Source: Nocardiopsis prasina DSM 43845
GTDB lineage: Bacteria; Actinomycetota; Actinomycetes; Streptosporangiales; Streptosporangiaceae
Length of the DNA stretch: 58,917 nucleotides
Direction: 5' to 3'
NCBI RefSeq assembly: GCF_000341265.1
Contig: NZ_ANAE01000110.1
Location: 1-58,917 of the forward strand
Made by a program: the position numbers and the translations under genes. Under the pieces are notes generated by a model that searched no databases, had not been told where the DNA came from, and was given only the letters and a program-made list of their open reading frames with translations. Below are positions 25,518 through 34,802 of the stretch, piece by piece. Each line of letters opens with the position of its first letter. Within the stretch, counting starts at the first letter, position 1.

Positions 25518-26156
25518 ATGCTCTCCACGACAGAACGCACTCGTCTCAACCGCGCCAAGCACAAGACCAGGACCGACCGCACCGAACTGTACGACCTCCT
25601 CGACGAGGGCCTGGTCTGCCACATGGGCGTGGTCGTGGACGGGTCTCCCCGAGTGGTCCCCACGGGGTACGGGCGGATCGGCGACACGCTCTACCTGCAC
25701 GGATCGACCGGAGCCCGGTCCCTGCGGACGGAGGGCGAGATGTGTGTGACGGTCACCCTGCTGGACGGGATCGTCCTGGCCCGCTCGGGATTCCACCACT
25801 CGGTGAACCACCGGTCGGCGATGGTCTTCGGAACGCCGCGCGTGGTCACCGACGAACAGGAGCGCTGGGACGGGCTGCGGGCGATCACCGAGCAGCTCGC
25901 ACCGGGCCAGTGGGACGCCGCCCGCCAGCCCGACACCAAGGAGATGGCGGCCACCCGGGTTCTCGCGCTGTCCCTGGAGGAGGCGTCGGTGAAGGTCCGC
26001 ACCGGCCCGCCCGCTGACGACGAGGAGGACTACGCCCTCCCGGTCTGGGCGGGTGTGCAGCCGGTCCGGACGGTGTTCGACCCTCCGGTCACCGACCCGG
26101 CGCTGACCCACGACCTCCCCGTCCCGGCCCACATCCTGGCCCGCGCGACCCGCTAG
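25518..26156 (+). CDS. pyridoxamine 5'-phosphate oxidase family protein (FMN-binding split barrel)
   Basis: A 212-residue flavin-binding-type protein. The split-barrel region runs from LYDLLDEGLVCHMGVVVDGSPRVVPTGYGRI to VNHRSAMVFGTPRVVTD and includes the short motif LHGSTGARSL. Divergence from a MocR regulator supports control by pyridoxal phosphate or a related amine, but this protein is not a classical PdxH: it resembles the PNPOx-like class with unknown substrates. The ATG at 25518 was chosen because TACGGT lies 6 nt upstream (leaderless); an in-frame ATG 12 codons earlier would overlap the operator. Confidence 0.85.
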   Translation: MLSTTERTRLNRAKHKTRTDRTELYDLLDEGLVCHMGVVVDGSPRVVPTGYGRIGDTLYLHGSTGARSLRTEGEMCVTVTLLDGIVLARSGFHHSVNHRSAMVFGTPRVVTDEQERWDGLRAITEQLAPGQWDAARQPDTKEMAATRVLALSLEEASVKVRTGPPADDEEDYALPVWAGVQPVRTVFDPPVTDPALTHDLPVPAHILARATR

Positions 26157-26168
26157 GCGGGGACTCCC

Positions 26169-26594
26169 TCAGACCTCCACGATGACCGTGAAGGGCCCCT
26201 CGTTGGTCAGGCCCACGGACATCTGGGCGCCGAACACCCCCGTGGCCACCTCGGCGCCCTGGTCCCGCAGCTCCTTGACGACGGCGTCCACCAGGGGCTC
26301 CGCGACCGGTCCGGGCGCGGCCGCCTGCCACGTGGGACGGCGGCCCTTGCGCGCGTCGCCGTAGAGAGTGAACTGGCTGACCACCAGCAGCGGCGCCTGC
26401 ACGTCGGAGCAGGACTTCTCGTCCTCCAGGACGCGCAGGGTCCACAGCTTCCTGGCGATTTTCCGGGCCTCGTCCTCCGTGTCGGTGTGCGTGACCCCCA
26501 CCAGGGCCATCAGGCCGGGTCGGGTGATCTCACCGACCACCTCGCCCTCCACCGTCACCGAAGCGTGCGACACCCGCTGCACGACAGCGCGCAT
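26169..26594 (-). CDS. dtd: D-aminoacyl-tRNA deacylase
   Basis: A 141-residue enzyme that removes D-amino acids from mischarged tRNAs. It begins [20 protein letters not shown] and carries the catalytic [19 protein letters not shown] segment and the C-terminal Gly-cisPro-type motif in [15 protein letters not shown]. The [10 protein letters not shown] form differs slightly from the more usual MxVxLVNDGPVT. GGGGAGG precedes the ATG. It converges with the PNPOx gene (12 bp between the stops). Confidence 0.95.
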   Translation of the reverse strand: MRAVVQRVSHASVTVEGEVVGEITRPGLMALVGVTHTDTEDEARKIARKLWTLRVLEDEKSCSDVQAPLLVVSQFTLYGDARKGRRPTWQAAAPGPVAEPLVDAVVKELRDQGAEVATGVFGAQMSVGLTNEGPFTVIVEV

Positions 26595-26642
26595 GGTCCT
26601 CCCCTGCTCTCTTCCCGGGACCGCCCCTGGTCGGGGGCGGTG

Positions 26643-28493
26643 TCACCTCGATCGTTGCAGCTGGTTGAGCAGGCGCACACGGCGGGTGTTGGTGATCAGA
26701 CCGGTGAGGGTGACCACGAACGTGCTGATCGAGTCCGAGAAGTCCTCGATCCGCCACTCCCGCGGGCCGGTGTACCAGTGCAGGCCGTCGCCGTCGAGCT
26801 CCTCGGGGCTGAGGTCGGCGATCGCGGCGGAGGCGAGGATGTTGGCCCAGCGGTCGACGTCGTCGAAGATCACCGCGTAGGGGAGGTAGCGCGAGTACAG
26901 CTCCACGCGTTCGCCGGGCGGGGCGCTCTGGGCCCGCTGGCTGAGGAGGTAGTCGCGGAAGCCCATCGTGTGCGCGTAGACGGAGCTGCCCAGTTTGGTC
27001 TTGGCCGGCATGTACTGCGCGCCCGCGGTGACGGCGGCCCCGGCGATGATGACGGCCAGACCGGTGAAGGCCGCGCTGGTGAACACCGCGAGCAGACCGG
27101 TCAGGACCACCCCCGAGGCGGTGAGCACCATACCGACCGTCGTCCAGGTCCCCCGCACCCGGCTGGGCGACCGGGAGAACCACTTGAGCCGGACCATGTC
27201 GCGGTACAGCTCCTCGCGGACCCGGTCCACACGCGCGGGGAAGTCCTCGGAGTGGCGGGAGGAGCCGAGTTCCGACAGACGCACGGAGCGCCGCTCTCCG
27301 AAGAGGGCGTCCAACAGGAGCCACTCGGAGGAGAGCAGGGCCTCCTCGGGAGGACCGTCCAGGCGGACCAGCCGCCAGTCCACCGAGGTGAAGTGTTCGT
27401 GGGGCAGCTCCTCGACCCGGATGTGACCGCGTACGGCCAGGTCGAGGACGGTACCGGTGAGGTCGGCGATGTCCACGCGCTCGTCGACCAGCGTGCCGAT
27501 CTGGCCCGGGTGCACGTCGTCGGGCGGGGCGAAGCGCATCCGGCCGTGTTCACCGCGGGCCACGGGGGCGTGGTCGCCCTCCGCCGCCTCGTTGTGCAGC
27601 GCGCGTTCGTCGCGGCCCCGGATGCGGATGAGGGCGATCAGCCCGCCGACCAGGACCAGCAGGAGGAGACCGAACACGCTCGCGGTCCCCGGCGTCACCT
27701 GGAAGGCGGACGCCAGCGACCACCGGCGGGTCAGGATCGGTTCGCCCTCGGCGGTCCCGGGAGGGTAGTTGACGACGATGTCCAGCCGGTCGCTGGGCGT
27801 CATGTCGGCCTGGAGGAAGTGTGCGACGACCGCGTCCCCGCCCATGTCCGAGGCGGTGCAGTACATGGCGCTGCGGGGCTCGCCCGCAAGGCAGGACAGC
27901 GCCTCGGGCGGCTGCGGCGCGGTGACGGTGACGTCGGTGGAGCGGACGTCGTGGCTGTAGGCGCCCACGGCCCGCCACTCCAGCTGGACCCCCTGGGAGA
28001 CCGCGCCGACGGTGCCGCTCACCCGGTAGCTGAGCCGCACCCCGCGGGTGCCCTCGGTGGGGATGCGCACGAGGAGCGCGCCGTCGGTCTCCTCGGTCTC
28101 CACCTGGAGGGTGGAGCCGCCGGAGTCGACCGCGGAGACCCCGTTGATCTCGAACCGGCGGTCGTGGTCGGTGTCGTAGAGCATCGTGGCGGTGAGGGCC
28201 CGGGTGAAGGTCTCCGGGGCTGGGCCCTCGAACCTGATGGACTCCTCGCCGTGGAGGGTGCCCCGTTGGTCCAGTTCGAGGCGGATGTCGTTGGTGATGT
28301 CCGTGTCCGTGGCGGAACGTCGGGCGATGACCGCCGGTTCGTGCCCCGGTACTGTGGTTGCCGGTGCGGTCGCCGTCACCGCGTGCGCCTCCCCTCCCGG
28401 CCACCCCACGGCGACCACCACGAACAGCGAGGAGTACACGAGCAGGGCCGTCGCCAACGCGACGGCCGGGCGCCAGGAGCCGACCCACCACAT
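26643..28493 (-). CDS. DUF2207 domain membrane protein
   Basis: A 616-residue protein. After a short N-terminal hydrophobic segment (VALATALLVYSSLFVVVAVG) it has a large extracytoplasmic region with DUF2207 features (DITNDIRLELDQRGTLHGEESIRFEG; NYPPGTAEGEPILTRRW), a central TM helix (VFGLLLLVLVGGLIALIRI), a cytoplasmic segment, then two more hydrophobic helices (VLTASGVVLTGLLAVF) and a C-terminal FRDYLLSQRAQSAPPGERVELYSRYLPYAVIF region typical of the family. Function unknown; the family is common in Gram-positive envelopes. Start at MWWVGSW is likely but there is no strong ribosome site; the frame is open upstream. Confidence 0.85.
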   Translation of the reverse strand: MWWVGSWRPAVALATALLVYSSLFVVVAVGWPGGEAHAVTATAPATTVPGHEPAVIARRSATDTDITNDIRLELDQRGTLHGEESIRFEGPAPETFTRALTATMLYDTDHDRRFEINGVSAVDSGGSTLQVETEETDGALLVRIPTEGTRGVRLSYRVSGTVGAVSQGVQLEWRAVGAYSHDVRSTDVTVTAPQPPEALSCLAGEPRSAMYCTASDMGGDAVVAHFLQADMTPSDRLDIVVNYPPGTAEGEPILTRRWSLASAFQVTPGTASVFGLLLLVLVGGLIALIRIRGRDERALHNEAAEGDHAPVARGEHGRMRFAPPDDVHPGQIGTLVDERVDIADLTGTVLDLAVRGHIRVEELPHEHFTSVDWRLVRLDGPPEEALLSSEWLLLDALFGERRSVRLSELGSSRHSEDFPARVDRVREELYRDMVRLKWFSRSPSRVRGTWTTVGMVLTASGVVLTGLLAVFTSAAFTGLAVIIAGAAVTAGAQYMPAKTKLGSSVYAHTMGFRDYLLSQRAQSAPPGERVELYSRYLPYAVIFDDVDRWANILASAAIADLSPEELDGDGLHWYTGPREWRIEDFSDSISTFVVTLTGLITNTRRVRLLNQLQRSR

Positions 28494-28637
28494 GACGCGA
28501 GAGCTTATCCGGTCCGTGAGCGGACCGTACCCATCGGGCGCCCTCCCCGGCGTCGCGTACCGGCCCCCCGCCGGTGGCTCCGTCGACAGTAGCTCCGGCG
28601 CGGCCGGGCCTCCCGTACGGAACGGGGGTTCGGACAC

Positions 28638-29594
28638 GTGCTGACCCGTCGACGAAACCGGCCCGAGTCCGACCCGTGGGCGGAGCGCCCGGGGTTCCTC
28701 CAGCGCATGGGGCTGGGCGTCTCGCTGTCCCTGGGCACAGGGCTGGCCGCCGTGGGGTTCACCGGCTTCCTCGCGTTCTCGGCACTGTTGCCGACCGTGC
28801 AACCGGCGTGGGGCGAGCCCATCGGGCCGGACGCCACCCAGGTGCTCTCGGCCGAGTCCGTCTCGTCCTCGGAGCCCACCACGGCGGCGATCGAGGACCC
28901 GCTGGGGCAGAACCCGCTGTACGCCAACGGCGAGCTGGGCGAGGTCACCTGTCGGCCACCGCAGATGGACGCCGACGACCCGAAGTCGGTGGAGACCTTC
29001 GTGCACTCGATCGCCGACTGCCTGGACTCGGCCTGGGGCGCGTACTTCGAGGAGGCGGGCATCCCGTTCTCCTCCCCGAACCGCGTGTACTGGTACGCGG
29101 CGGGGAACAGCCCGTGCGGCCCCTTCCCGAAGGAGGGCACGGCGGCCTTCTACTGTCAGGCCAACCAGGGCCTCTACCTGGGGGTGGAGGACATCGTGGC
29201 GGCCTCGGCGGGCAGTGACGAGGCCGAGGCGTACACGTTCCTGCTCAGCCACGAGTACGGGCACCACGTGCAGGGGCAGTCGATGATCCTCGCCGAGTTC
29301 CGCTCCCTGCGGGCCAACGCCGACGAGGAGACCGCGGACGAGCTCACCCGGCGCAACGAGCTCCAGGCCAACTGCCTGGGCGGGGTGTTCGTCGGCTCCG
29401 CTGAGGAGTCCCTCGGTTACGGGAAGTCCGAGAGGGCCAATATCCTCGACTCCGTCGGGCTCCGCTCCGACCACGCGGGCACGAGCACGCACGGATCGGT
29501 GGAGAACGGTCGTCTGTGGACCGCGCACGGTCTGGACCGTCTCGATCCGGCGGCCTGCAACACCTGGGAAGCCCGCGAGGAGCTGGTGCGGTGA
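28638..29594 (+). CDS. neutral zinc metallopeptidase (YpfJ-like), copy 1
   Basis: A 318-residue membrane-anchored zinc peptidase. An N-terminal helix (residues 27-52) precedes an extracellular domain with HEYGH at 205-209 and the third ligand region RNELQANC (Glu241). Cysteines at 105, 128, 160 and 173 could form disulfides. The family is the putative neutral zinc metallopeptidases; substrates are unknown. GTG start, no strong ribosome site. It is directly followed by a paralog whose start codon overlaps its stop (GTGA), so the two are an operon. It diverges from the DUF2207 gene. Confidence 0.9.
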   Translation: MLTRRRNRPESDPWAERPGFLQRMGLGVSLSLGTGLAAVGFTGFLAFSALLPTVQPAWGEPIGPDATQVLSAESVSSSEPTTAAIEDPLGQNPLYANGELGEVTCRPPQMDADDPKSVETFVHSIADCLDSAWGAYFEEAGIPFSSPNRVYWYAAGNSPCGPFPKEGTAAFYCQANQGLYLGVEDIVAASAGSDEAEAYTFLLSHEYGHHVQGQSMILAEFRSLRANADEETADELTRRNELQANCLGGVFVGSAEESLGYGKSERANILDSVGLRSDHAGTSTHGSVENGRLWTAHGLDRLDPAACNTWEAREELVR

Positions 29595-30655
29595 GCGGTG
29601 ACCACGGTCCGGTCGGCTCCGACGAGCCCGGCGGACCCGGCCCCGGCGGTTCCGGTACCCCCCTGCCCGCGACGCTCACCCGGCTGGAGCACTCGCGCAG
29701 GGCCCACCGGGTCAACCGCAGGGTGTTCAGCGCGGTGTGCGGGCTCCTGGTGGCCCTGCTCGCGCTGTCGTTGCTCTCCTGGACCAGCGTCAACGAGGAC
29801 GGCTCCGCCATGGACACGGTCTCCGAGCGGGCGGAGGGCGGCGACGACAAGCCCGGCCAGCCTCCGAGCCCGTCCGCCGACGCGCCCACCGGTCACCTGG
29901 GACTGCCCGGTCGCACCCTCCCGGACCGGCCGACCGGCCACAGCGCGCTGGTCGCCAACCCGATCTACGACACCGGTCGGCTGAGCCCGCTGCCCTGCCC
30001 GGTGCCCGAGCTCGACGTCGACGACCCCGGCTCCATGGAGCGGTTCCTGCACCTGGTCGCCGACTGCCTGGACGACGTGTGGAAGACCCAGTTCGACCGG
30101 GCGGGCATCCCGTTCGCCCCGCCGGACCGGGTGTTCTGGGAGGAGCCCGGGGTGAGCCCGTGCCGTTCCTACCCGTCCCCGGCGGGCGCCTTCTACTGCC
30201 GGGCCAGCGGCGCGATCTACATCGGCACCTCGGACGTGGTGGAGAAGTGGAACGGCTCGGATGACAGCGTGGTCTACGCGTCCCTGCTGGCCCACGAGTA
30301 CGGGCACCACGTGCAGGGCGAGTCCGGGCTCCTGGAGTTCTACCACGAGCAGCGGCAGCTGGAGGTGGACGACGCGGGCCGCAACTCCTGGACGCGCCGA
30401 AGCGAACTCCAGGCCAACTGCCTCTCGGCGGCCTTCCTGGGGTCGATCCGGGTGAGCTACCCGCTCACCGAGGACGACCTGTCCACCCTTCTGGACGACG
30501 CCTCGGCCACCGCCGACCGTCCCGACGGTCCCGAGTCGGATCGCACGCACGGCTCCTCGGACAACAGCGTGTGGTGGACGCGCACCGGCTGGACCGAGCA
30601 GTCGGCGGGCGCCTGCAACACCTGGGACGTGAGTGACGAGGGAATGGTCAAGTAG
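29591..30655 (+). CDS. neutral zinc metallopeptidase (YpfJ-like), copy 2
   Basis: A 354-residue paralog of the preceding gene. The cytoplasmic N-terminus is Gly/Pro-rich, a TM helix lies at 44-64 (VFSAVCGLLVALLALSLLSW), and the catalytic motif is HEYGH at 235-239 with SELQANC downstream. The extracellular part shares GIPF, FYC, ADCLDD and ACNTWD blocks with copy 1, so the pair arose by tandem duplication and has since diverged. Copy 2 has a longer linker between the helix and catalytic domain. GTG start overlapping the previous stop. The longer open frame upstream lies inside copy 1 and was rejected. Confidence 0.9.
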   Translation: MSGDHGPVGSDEPGGPGPGGSGTPLPATLTRLEHSRRAHRVNRRVFSAVCGLLVALLALSLLSWTSVNEDGSAMDTVSERAEGGDDKPGQPPSPSADAPTGHLGLPGRTLPDRPTGHSALVANPIYDTGRLSPLPCPVPELDVDDPGSMERFLHLVADCLDDVWKTQFDRAGIPFAPPDRVFWEEPGVSPCRSYPSPAGAFYCRASGAIYIGTSDVVEKWNGSDDSVVYASLLAHEYGHHVQGESGLLEFYHEQRQLEVDDAGRNSWTRRSELQANCLSAAFLGSIRVSYPLTEDDLSTLLDDASATADRPDGPESDRTHGSSDNSVWWTRTGWTEQSAGACNTWDVSDEGMVK

Positions 30656-30731
30656 CGTCCTCGGTCCGGGGTTGTCCACAGGCTCCGGGTTCTTCGTGTT
30701 TCATCGCGACTGTGCGTGGCAGGATGCTGAC

Positions 30732-33269
30732 ATGCCGGACACCCCCGAACCCTCCGGCTCGCACGAGCCCGAGCCCCCGCGCCCCGCGTCACACACCCTC
30801 TCCGCCACCCGACCCCCTGTCACCAGGCACTCCCCCGTGGACACCACGGTCACCACCGTCGTTCCCCCGGTCTCCCCGACCGCCGAGCCCGAGGCCGCTC
30901 CCACCCGCAACTGCGTGGAACTGCGCGTGCACGGTGTCAGCGGCGGACAGGCCGAGGAACTCCTGGACGTGGAGCCCGCCATGCGCGTGGGCGGCGACCG
31001 GCTCGCCGGTTTCTTCCGCTGGCGGCGCGAACCGGACACCCAGAGCGTCCCGGGGGTACGACGGGAGATCTTCGCCTGGGGCAACCTGACCTCGGGCAGC
31101 GCCTCGCGGGCGTTCTGGCTCCTGCTGCTGCCGTTCATGATGCTCAACGTGGCGTACTGGATGCGGCCCGGCCGGATGGACCGGGGGCAGACCGGGGTCC
31201 GCAGGGCCGCCAGCATCACCTACGGGGCCGGGGTCCGACTCCTGGCGCTGTCGCTGACCGTGCTCATCACGCTGGCCTCGGCCGGGGTCGGCATGGACCT
31301 GGTGGGCTGGCAGTGCGCGGGGCTGGGCGAGTCGTGTGTGCAGGCGCGTCCGTGGCTGGCCTTCCTGGCCTCGTCCTCCTCACCGCTGTCCGCACCGGGG
31401 TGGGGGCTGGTGGTCGGGGCGGTGCTGCCCGCCGCGGTGATCGTCGTGCTGTGGCGGCTGTCCCGCAGAACGGCGGCCGACTACGAGGTGGTGACCGGCC
31501 CGGTGCCGCCGGACCACTCCGAGGACGCGCCGCTGAGCCACCCGGACTTCTGGCGCAACAGCGAGATCATGGCCCGGCTGAGGTCGGCCCACATCGCCGT
31601 GGCCGTGGGAACCGTCGCGGCGCTGCTGCTGGTGCCCGCGTTCCTGCACGACCTGTCGGTCCGGGGCGTGGCGCCGGCGACCGATCCGGGGGCGTGGTGG
31701 CTCGGCGCGGTGTTGGCCGTTCTGCTGGGCGCCGTGGCGGCGGCGACTGTCGCGAGTGTGCTGGTACCCGGGCTGGACCCCCGGTGGAACGCCAGGGCGG
31801 ACCGGTTCTGCCGGGTGCTGCGGGACACCATGCTCGTCCTGGTGGTGGCCGTGGCCGTCTACACGGTGTGGCCGCGGCCCGGCTGGGTGGCCGAGGGGCG
31901 GCTGCCCGGCAGTGGCACCATGCTGAACACGCTCTTCGCCACCCAGGGCGCGCTGGTGGTGATGCTGCTGGCGGCGGCCCTGGTGCTGTTCGCGGTGGAC
32001 CGGCCGCACGAGCGAACCGCCATGCGAGGGCTGGCGGGACCGTCCACGGCCGCGCTCGGAACGCTGCTGGGCGGCGGGTTCTCGGCCGCGCTGGTGTACC
32101 AGGGTTCGCTGTGGCTGAGCGGCTGCGGTCCCATGAACGCGCCGGAGGCCGACTGCCTGGCGCTGTCGCCGCCGACCGCCTACTCGTGGTTGCAGCTGGC
32201 GTTCGCCTTCGAGGCGGTGATCGTCCTGGTCGTGGTGGCGGTGCTGGCGCTGCGCCTGCGCGGTGCGGTGCGGGCCCAGCTGCCCGAGGTGACCTCGCTC
32301 TACTCGCGGAGCGTTCGGGACCGCCGGACCTGGGACATCGCCAAGGCCAGGGCGACCGGGCAGATGACCGAGGTACTGCCCAAGGTGCTGGCCGCGCTGC
32401 TGCTTCCGGTGGTGCCGCTGGTGGGGCTGGCGCTCTACTCGATCCTCACCGGGAACCTGGTCGCCGGGCCGGTGGACGCACCCCTGGCGGTGGCCGGGGA
32501 GCTCCAGGGCGTGGCGCAGAGCGCGCTGGACGCGCTGGTGGGTGTGGGGTCGCTCATCGGCGGGGCGAGCCTGGTGGCGCTGGTGTGGATCGGCCGGAGC
32601 GCCTACCGGGACCGGCCGACGCGGCAGGCCGTGGGCGCGCTGTGGGACGTGGGCACCTTCTGGCCGCGTGTCGCGCATCCGCTGGCCCCGCCCTCGTACG
32701 CCGAACGCGCGGTACCGCAGCTGACCGCGCGGGTGGCGCGGATGGCCGGGGAGGGAACCGAGGTGGTGATCTCCGGCCACTCGCAGGGGTCGGTGTTGGC
32801 CGCCGCGACCGTGTGGCAGCTGCCCCGGAGCTGCCGGGGGCGGGTCTCGCTGATCACCCACGGCTCACCGTTGGACCGACTGTACGCGCGGTACTTCCCG
32901 GCCTACTTCGGTCCGGCCTCGTTCACCGACCTGACCGGCCGGGTGTCGGCCTGGCGCAACCTGTGGCGGGTCACCGACGCCATCGCCGGTCCGGTCAGAC
33001 GCAGGAACGCGGACGCCGGGGACACTCCACCAGGTCCTGCCGGGGGTGGGGCCGGAGCGTCCCTGGACATCGTGGACCAGGCCGACCCGCTGCCCGACCC
33101 GCGTTCCTACGACGCGCCGCCGGGAGAGGCCAGACGCCCGGAGATCCTCGGGCACTCCCAGTACACGGAGGATCCGGCCTACGCCCAGGCACTGTCCGAG
33201 GTGCTGCCGCCAGTTCCCTCGGCCCCGAGGGAGGCACCACCGAGGGCCTCGACCCCGTACGGCGGTTGA
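30732..33269 (+). CDS. multi-pass membrane protein with alpha/beta-hydrolase GHSQG motif
   Basis: An 845-residue protein. Residues 1-65 are Pro/Thr-rich. A conserved VELRVHGVSGGQAEELL segment (about 66-82) resembles the first strand and oxyanion loop of lipase-like hydrolases. The middle 550 residues hold roughly ten hydrophobic helices. The nucleophile-elbow motif appears only near residue 682 (VVISGHSQGSVLAAATV), followed by LITHGSPLDRLYARYFP. If the fold is real, the helices are inserted within the hydrolase or between its parts. No exact function is known to me. ATG with AGGATG nearby. It follows the peptidase pair by 76 bp. Confidence 0.78.
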   Translation: MPDTPEPSGSHEPEPPRPASHTLSATRPPVTRHSPVDTTVTTVVPPVSPTAEPEAAPTRNCVELRVHGVSGGQAEELLDVEPAMRVGGDRLAGFFRWRREPDTQSVPGVRREIFAWGNLTSGSASRAFWLLLLPFMMLNVAYWMRPGRMDRGQTGVRRAASITYGAGVRLLALSLTVLITLASAGVGMDLVGWQCAGLGESCVQARPWLAFLASSSSPLSAPGWGLVVGAVLPAAVIVVLWRLSRRTAADYEVVTGPVPPDHSEDAPLSHPDFWRNSEIMARLRSAHIAVAVGTVAALLLVPAFLHDLSVRGVAPATDPGAWWLGAVLAVLLGAVAAATVASVLVPGLDPRWNARADRFCRVLRDTMLVLVVAVAVYTVWPRPGWVAEGRLPGSGTMLNTLFATQGALVVMLLAAALVLFAVDRPHERTAMRGLAGPSTAALGTLLGGGFSAALVYQGSLWLSGCGPMNAPEADCLALSPPTAYSWLQLAFAFEAVIVLVVVAVLALRLRGAVRAQLPEVTSLYSRSVRDRRTWDIAKARATGQMTEVLPKVLAALLLPVVPLVGLALYSILTGNLVAGPVDAPLAVAGELQGVAQSALDALVGVGSLIGGASLVALVWIGRSAYRDRPTRQAVGALWDVGTFWPRVAHPLAPPSYAERAVPQLTARVARMAGEGTEVVISGHSQGSVLAAATVWQLPRSCRGRVSLITHGSPLDRLYARYFPAYFGPASFTDLTGRVSAWRNLWRVTDAIAGPVRRRNADAGDTPPGPAGGGAGASLDIVDQADPLPDPRSYDAPPGEARRPEILGHSQYTEDPAYAQALSEVLPPVPSAPREAPPRASTPYGG

Positions 33270-33406
33270 CGCCCTCCCGGAAGGACCCCGCGAGGCGTCC
33301 GCGCGGTGGTTCGCGCCGTCGGGGGCCGGGGCCGCGGAGCCGTCAGCGCGGAGACCGGGCCACGGAGACCGGTGCCCGCAGGGACCGACGCGCCGGTGGC
33401 CCGGGG

Positions 33407-33706
33407 CTACCAGGGTCCGTAGGGGCCGTTGTTCTGGTTGCCGCCCACGCCCTTCACGGCGGGGCGCACGTCCAGCAGGAAGATGAGGGTGGCGACCAGG
33501 CCCAGGATGACGAACATGCCGGTGCCGGTCAGGACGGCGAGCAGGGAAACGCCGGAGGCCACACCGGTGAGGATCACCCACAGCTTCTTGGTCTGCTTGT
33601 CCATCACCACGAAGGCCTGCTCAGGGGTTCTCAGGGCCTCGATGAACGCGTACAGGCTGGCCACGAAGGTCACGAGGTAGATCAGCTGCCAGATCCAGAA
33701 GAACAA
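33407..33706 (-). CDS. DUF2516 family small membrane protein
   Basis: A 99-residue protein with three hydrophobic segments (FFWIWQLIYLVTFVASLYAFIEAL; LWVILTGVASGVSLLAVL; FVILGLVATLIFLLDV) and a polar tail, recognised as DUF2516, which is restricted to actinobacteria. Function unknown. The start is TTG with GGAGT upstream. It is convergent with the 845-residue protein gene; 137 bp between them hold no gene. Confidence 0.88.
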   Translation of the reverse strand: MFFWIWQLIYLVTFVASLYAFIEALRTPEQAFVVMDKQTKKLWVILTGVASGVSLLAVLTGTGMFVILGLVATLIFLLDVRPAVKGVGGNQNNGPYGPW

Positions 33707-33852
33707 GACTCACTCCAGTCGCCTCACGCGTCCGAGCGGGGTTCCGCCCGCTCTCCACGTTAAACGGATCGGACGCGGGGATCGTGCCCGAAAGAGGGGC
33801 GGATCACTGACCGAATACGAGCGCGGTACCTCCGGACCACCGGGCGCGGCGG

Positions 33853-34797
33853 TCAGATCGGGATGTGCCAGAGGCAGGTCACGGTGGCCAGCAGGAAGGC
33901 CGAGGCACCCATGATCACGGCACCCGCGTGGTACGGGAGTTCGCTGTCCGGGCGCAGGAGCCGGTTGACCCTGCGCATGACGGCGGGTTCAGCGGCCTGC
34001 ACGGCGGCCATCGCACCGGCGGGTACGGGCGCGGGCCCGGCGGCACCGAAGCGGAGCAGCGCCATGGCGAGCTCACGGGAGGAGCTCCTGCGGCGGGCCT
34101 GGTCGTCGGCGCACATCTCGATGAGCAGCGCGACGGTCTCGTAGTAGGTCCGCACCAGGCGCACGCGCGGGAAGGCCCGCTTCAAGGAGGAGAACGGGAG
34201 CAGAACGAGGTCGTGGCGTTCACGCAGGTGGGCGTGCTCGTGGGCGAGCACGGCCGCCAGTTCGCGGGTGTCGAGCACCTCCAGGGCACCGGCGCTGATC
34301 ACCACCTGGGAGCGCAGCACTCCGGGCAGGCAGTAGGCGGCGGCCGCCGGGTGGTCGACCACGCGTGCGCCCGGGACGTCCGGGTGTTCGTTGGCCACCA
34401 GTTCCAGCAGGTCGTGGTGGCGTCTGCGGACCCGCACCACCTGGACGAACGAGGCGACGAGGCCCGAGAACAGCACGAGGGTCAGGGCGACGGCCAGCAG
34501 CACGGCGGCGAGGTGGCTCAGCCCCTCGAGCCCCTGCGAGAACTCGGAGACGATGAACTCGCCGGTCAGGAGGTCGGTGGCGGCGGCCAGCAGGCCGCCC
34601 GCGGCGCCGAGCTCGTAGGACGACAGGCCGTAGGCCAAAAGCGCACCGATGGTGGACACGCCCCAGGCCAGGCCGAGCGCCTGCCAGGCGATGACCGCCG
34701 TGTAGGGGCCGCGGGAGGGCCACTTCGCCCGGTGGAGTGCTTCCATGGCGACGAGGCAGCTGACCGCGACGAGAGTGAGGAGTGCGGCACTGACCAT
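33853..34797 (-). CDS. M56 family (BlaR1-like) membrane metallopeptidase
   Basis: A 314-residue integral membrane zinc peptidase. About four TM helices surround a cytoplasmic peptidase domain with HEHAH at 186-190 in ELAAVLAHEHAHLRERHDLV. It lacks the penicillin-binding sensor domain of staphylococcal BlaR1, as do the actinobacterial homologs of this size. In M56/BlaI pairs the peptidase cleaves or triggers loss of the repressor. It lies 5 bp after the blaI-like gene, so they are co-transcribed. The inducing signal is unknown. Confidence 0.92.
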   Translation of the reverse strand: MVSAALLTLVAVSCLVAMEALHRAKWPSRGPYTAVIAWQALGLAWGVSTIGALLAYGLSSYELGAAGGLLAAATDLLTGEFIVSEFSQGLEGLSHLAAVLLAVALTLVLFSGLVASFVQVVRVRRRHHDLLELVANEHPDVPGARVVDHPAAAAYCLPGVLRSQVVISAGALEVLDTRELAAVLAHEHAHLRERHDLVLLPFSSLKRAFPRVRLVRTYYETVALLIEMCADDQARRRSSSRELAMALLRFGAAGPAPVPAGAMAAVQAAEPAVMRRVNRLLRPDSELPYHAGAVIMGASAFLLATVTCLWHIPI

Positions 34798-34802
34798 ACG
34801 GA

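Noticed and set aside
26487..28592. 701-codon plus-strand frame opposite the DUF2207 gene
   Set aside because: Gln/His/Val/Gly-rich shadow frame with no recognisable motif.
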